Shown piece by piece: positions 63,178-64,000 of a stretch of DNA of 64,000 nt. The translations under genes were made by a program, and so were the position numbers. Source of the stretch: Phycisphaerae bacterium (GTDB taxonomy: Bacteria > Planctomycetota > Phycisphaerae > UBA1845 > PWPN01); contig JAGNEZ010000003.1 of assembly GCA_018003015.1 (NCBI GenBank), positions 62,001 through 126,000 of the forward strand, read 5' to 3'. A model generated the notes under the pieces. It saw only the letters and a list, made by a program, of their open reading frames with translations. It made no database searches and was not told where the DNA came from. Numbering within the stretch: position 1 is the first letter of the stretch; the number at the start of each line of letters is the position of its first letter.

Positions 63178-64000
63178 TCAAAAACGATACAGCGCCACGC
63201 GGCGTTCATCAAAGATGTCGGTCCGGGGGGCCACGTTCTTGTCGCCGGCCGCGGAAAGGTCGATTCGAACGACGGCTTCTCTGGGATCGTTCGCGGAGGC
63301 ATGGGCCAGCACCGCGCCGTCCGGACCGACGACGACGCCGGTCTGCCGGTTTGCGCCGGCGACGAAGACGCGGTTTTCGAGGGCCCGGGTTCGGAGCAGG
63401 GCCAGATCCTCGGGCGCATCGAAGACCAGCAGGATCTCCAAACCTTCCAGGGCAAGGCATCTTGGCCCGGTGAACGATCGGACCGCCTGCCCGGAGACGC
63501 ACCCCACCCGGGCTGGCCCCAACGTGAACAAGTCGGTCCGCACGGGAAACGTCGCTGCTCGAATGCCAAAGGCGTTGGCCAGCATCGCCAACCGCTCGGC
63601 CGATTCCTCCCGGGTCATGTTCGCGAGCAGGACCTCGACCCCTTGGCGCTGCAGCGGTTGGAGGAGGTTCTCGCCCATGCCGCCGGTGAATCGGCCCTCA
63701 ATCACCTGGGTAGGCACGGCGGCCACGGTGACCTCACGCACCTGGCCGCTCGCGGGCCGCACCGGCGGCCGATCGTCAAGCAGCCGTTCGCGCCACGCAT
63801 CCGCTACCCACACGCGTCGGGAGGCCCCGCGCGGCAGCTCCGCGACGATCACGGCATCACCTTCCGGCGGGGCCTCGACGGCGACCGACCCGTCCGCTCG
63901 GACGATGCGGCTCATGCCCACGTAGTTGGTACCCGGCATCTCCATGCCGGCCTTGTCGGCGCAGATGAACGGCAGCCCGAACTCCCGAGCCCGAGCCTCG
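63178..64000 (-). CDS. Tandem nitrilase-superfamily protein, C-terminal part (runs off right edge)
   Basis: The frame is open to the window edge, so the N-terminus is missing; 273 residues are visible. The first 60 look like the end of one nitrilase-type domain (REFGLPFICADKAGMEMPGT, then MSRIVRADGSVAV). From about residue 90 a second one follows: REVTVAAVPTQVIEGRF, RVGCVSGQAVRSFTG and RALENRVFVAGANRQTG..VGPDGAVLAH. In the second copy the usual Glu and Lys positions are not conserved, so it may be inactive or use a different set. Its stop is 16 bases from the start of the membrane-protein gene. Confidence 0.72.
   Translation of the reverse strand, partial: EARAREFGLPFICADKAGMEMPGTNYVGMSRIVRADGSVAVEAPPEGDAVIVAELPRGASRRVWVADAWRERLLDDRPPVRPASGQVREVTVAAVPTQVIEGRFTGGMGENLLQPLQRQGVEVLLANMTREESAERLAMLANAFGIRAATFPVRTDLFTLGPARVGCVSGQAVRSFTGPRCLALEGLEILLVFDAPEDLALLRTRALENRVFVAGANRQTGVVVGPDGAVLAHASANDPREAVVRIDLSAAGDKNVAPRTDIFDERRVALYRF

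Overview
The window is GC-rich bacterial chromosome. No viral, plasmid or insertion-sequence genes are visible, and I see no tRNA, rRNA or CRISPR array. The gene content points to a planctomycete, probably a Phycisphaerae-like lineage. Secreted proteins end in dockerin-like calcium repeats (9475-12735, 33806-34288, 36718-39792). There is a PEP-CTERM protein (57907-58593), large PQQ-propeller and kelch-like proteins, NPCBM and lamin-tail domains, and many glycosidase-like proteins. The phylum assignment is inference from these families, not a database match.

Layout. Positions 1-1575 hold the start of gatB and an NhaR-like LysR regulator, both leftward. From 1961 to 9404 a tightly packed rightward run holds a short ribosome-hibernation factor, a small unknown, a CBM48 glycogen-binding protein, an Rnk-type protein and a DnaJ-type zinc-finger protein. 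It then continues into three enzymes: a PTS-EIIA/opine-dehydrogenase fusion, a one-chain B12 mutase resembling GlmS+GlmE, and an asparagine-synthetase-like protein that has lost its glutaminase cysteine. This is the most unusual system in the window. 9475-12735 is a secreted kelch-repeat metalloprotease with a dockerin. 13282-15383 is fumC plus a membrane protein. 15501-21018 is a leftward group: M16 peptidase, coiled-coil protein, helical-repeat protein and NPCBM protein. 21497-25990 holds a small unknown, a DUF362 protein, a two-component system and a RuvC-like protein. 26039-30638 holds two GH13 enzymes.

30621-35034 is a leftward group: ECF sigma factor, membrane protein with an extracytoplasmic dockerin (candidate anti-sigma factor), unknown secreted protein, VIT/VWA protein and perhaps a small Cys-rich ORF. 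35254-36447 is a nicotinate phosphoribosyltransferase. 36718-39792 is a lamin-tail/dockerin protein and 39880-44448 a 1522-residue PQQ protein. 44646-50777 holds AmrS, two radical SAM proteins with B12-binding-like N-terminal domains and a DUF4434-like glycosidase. 50882-53809 holds a TPR protein, a flavoprotein and lipA. 53810-55110 is sparse and ends in a frameshifted gene remnant. 55107-64000 holds a GH32/43-like propeller enzyme, a TIGR01777 epimerase, the PEP-CTERM protein, a CBM/clan-A glycosidase, purM, a membrane protein and the C-terminal part of a tandem nitrilase-like protein.

Functional picture. The organism appears to be a heterotroph that secretes polysaccharide-active and proteolytic proteins and stores or degrades alpha-glucan (CBM48 protein, GH13 pair). 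The 1961-9404 run links stress or energy-state modules (HPF, Rnk, EIIA) to an amino-acid-modifying enzyme set whose product I cannot name. Regulatory signals that can be read directly include a strong promoter that would give a leaderless nhaR-like mRNA (1582-1610), a promoter for the two-component operon (23195-23223), and an 8-bp operator-like dyad upstream of the GH32/43-like gene (56657-56687).
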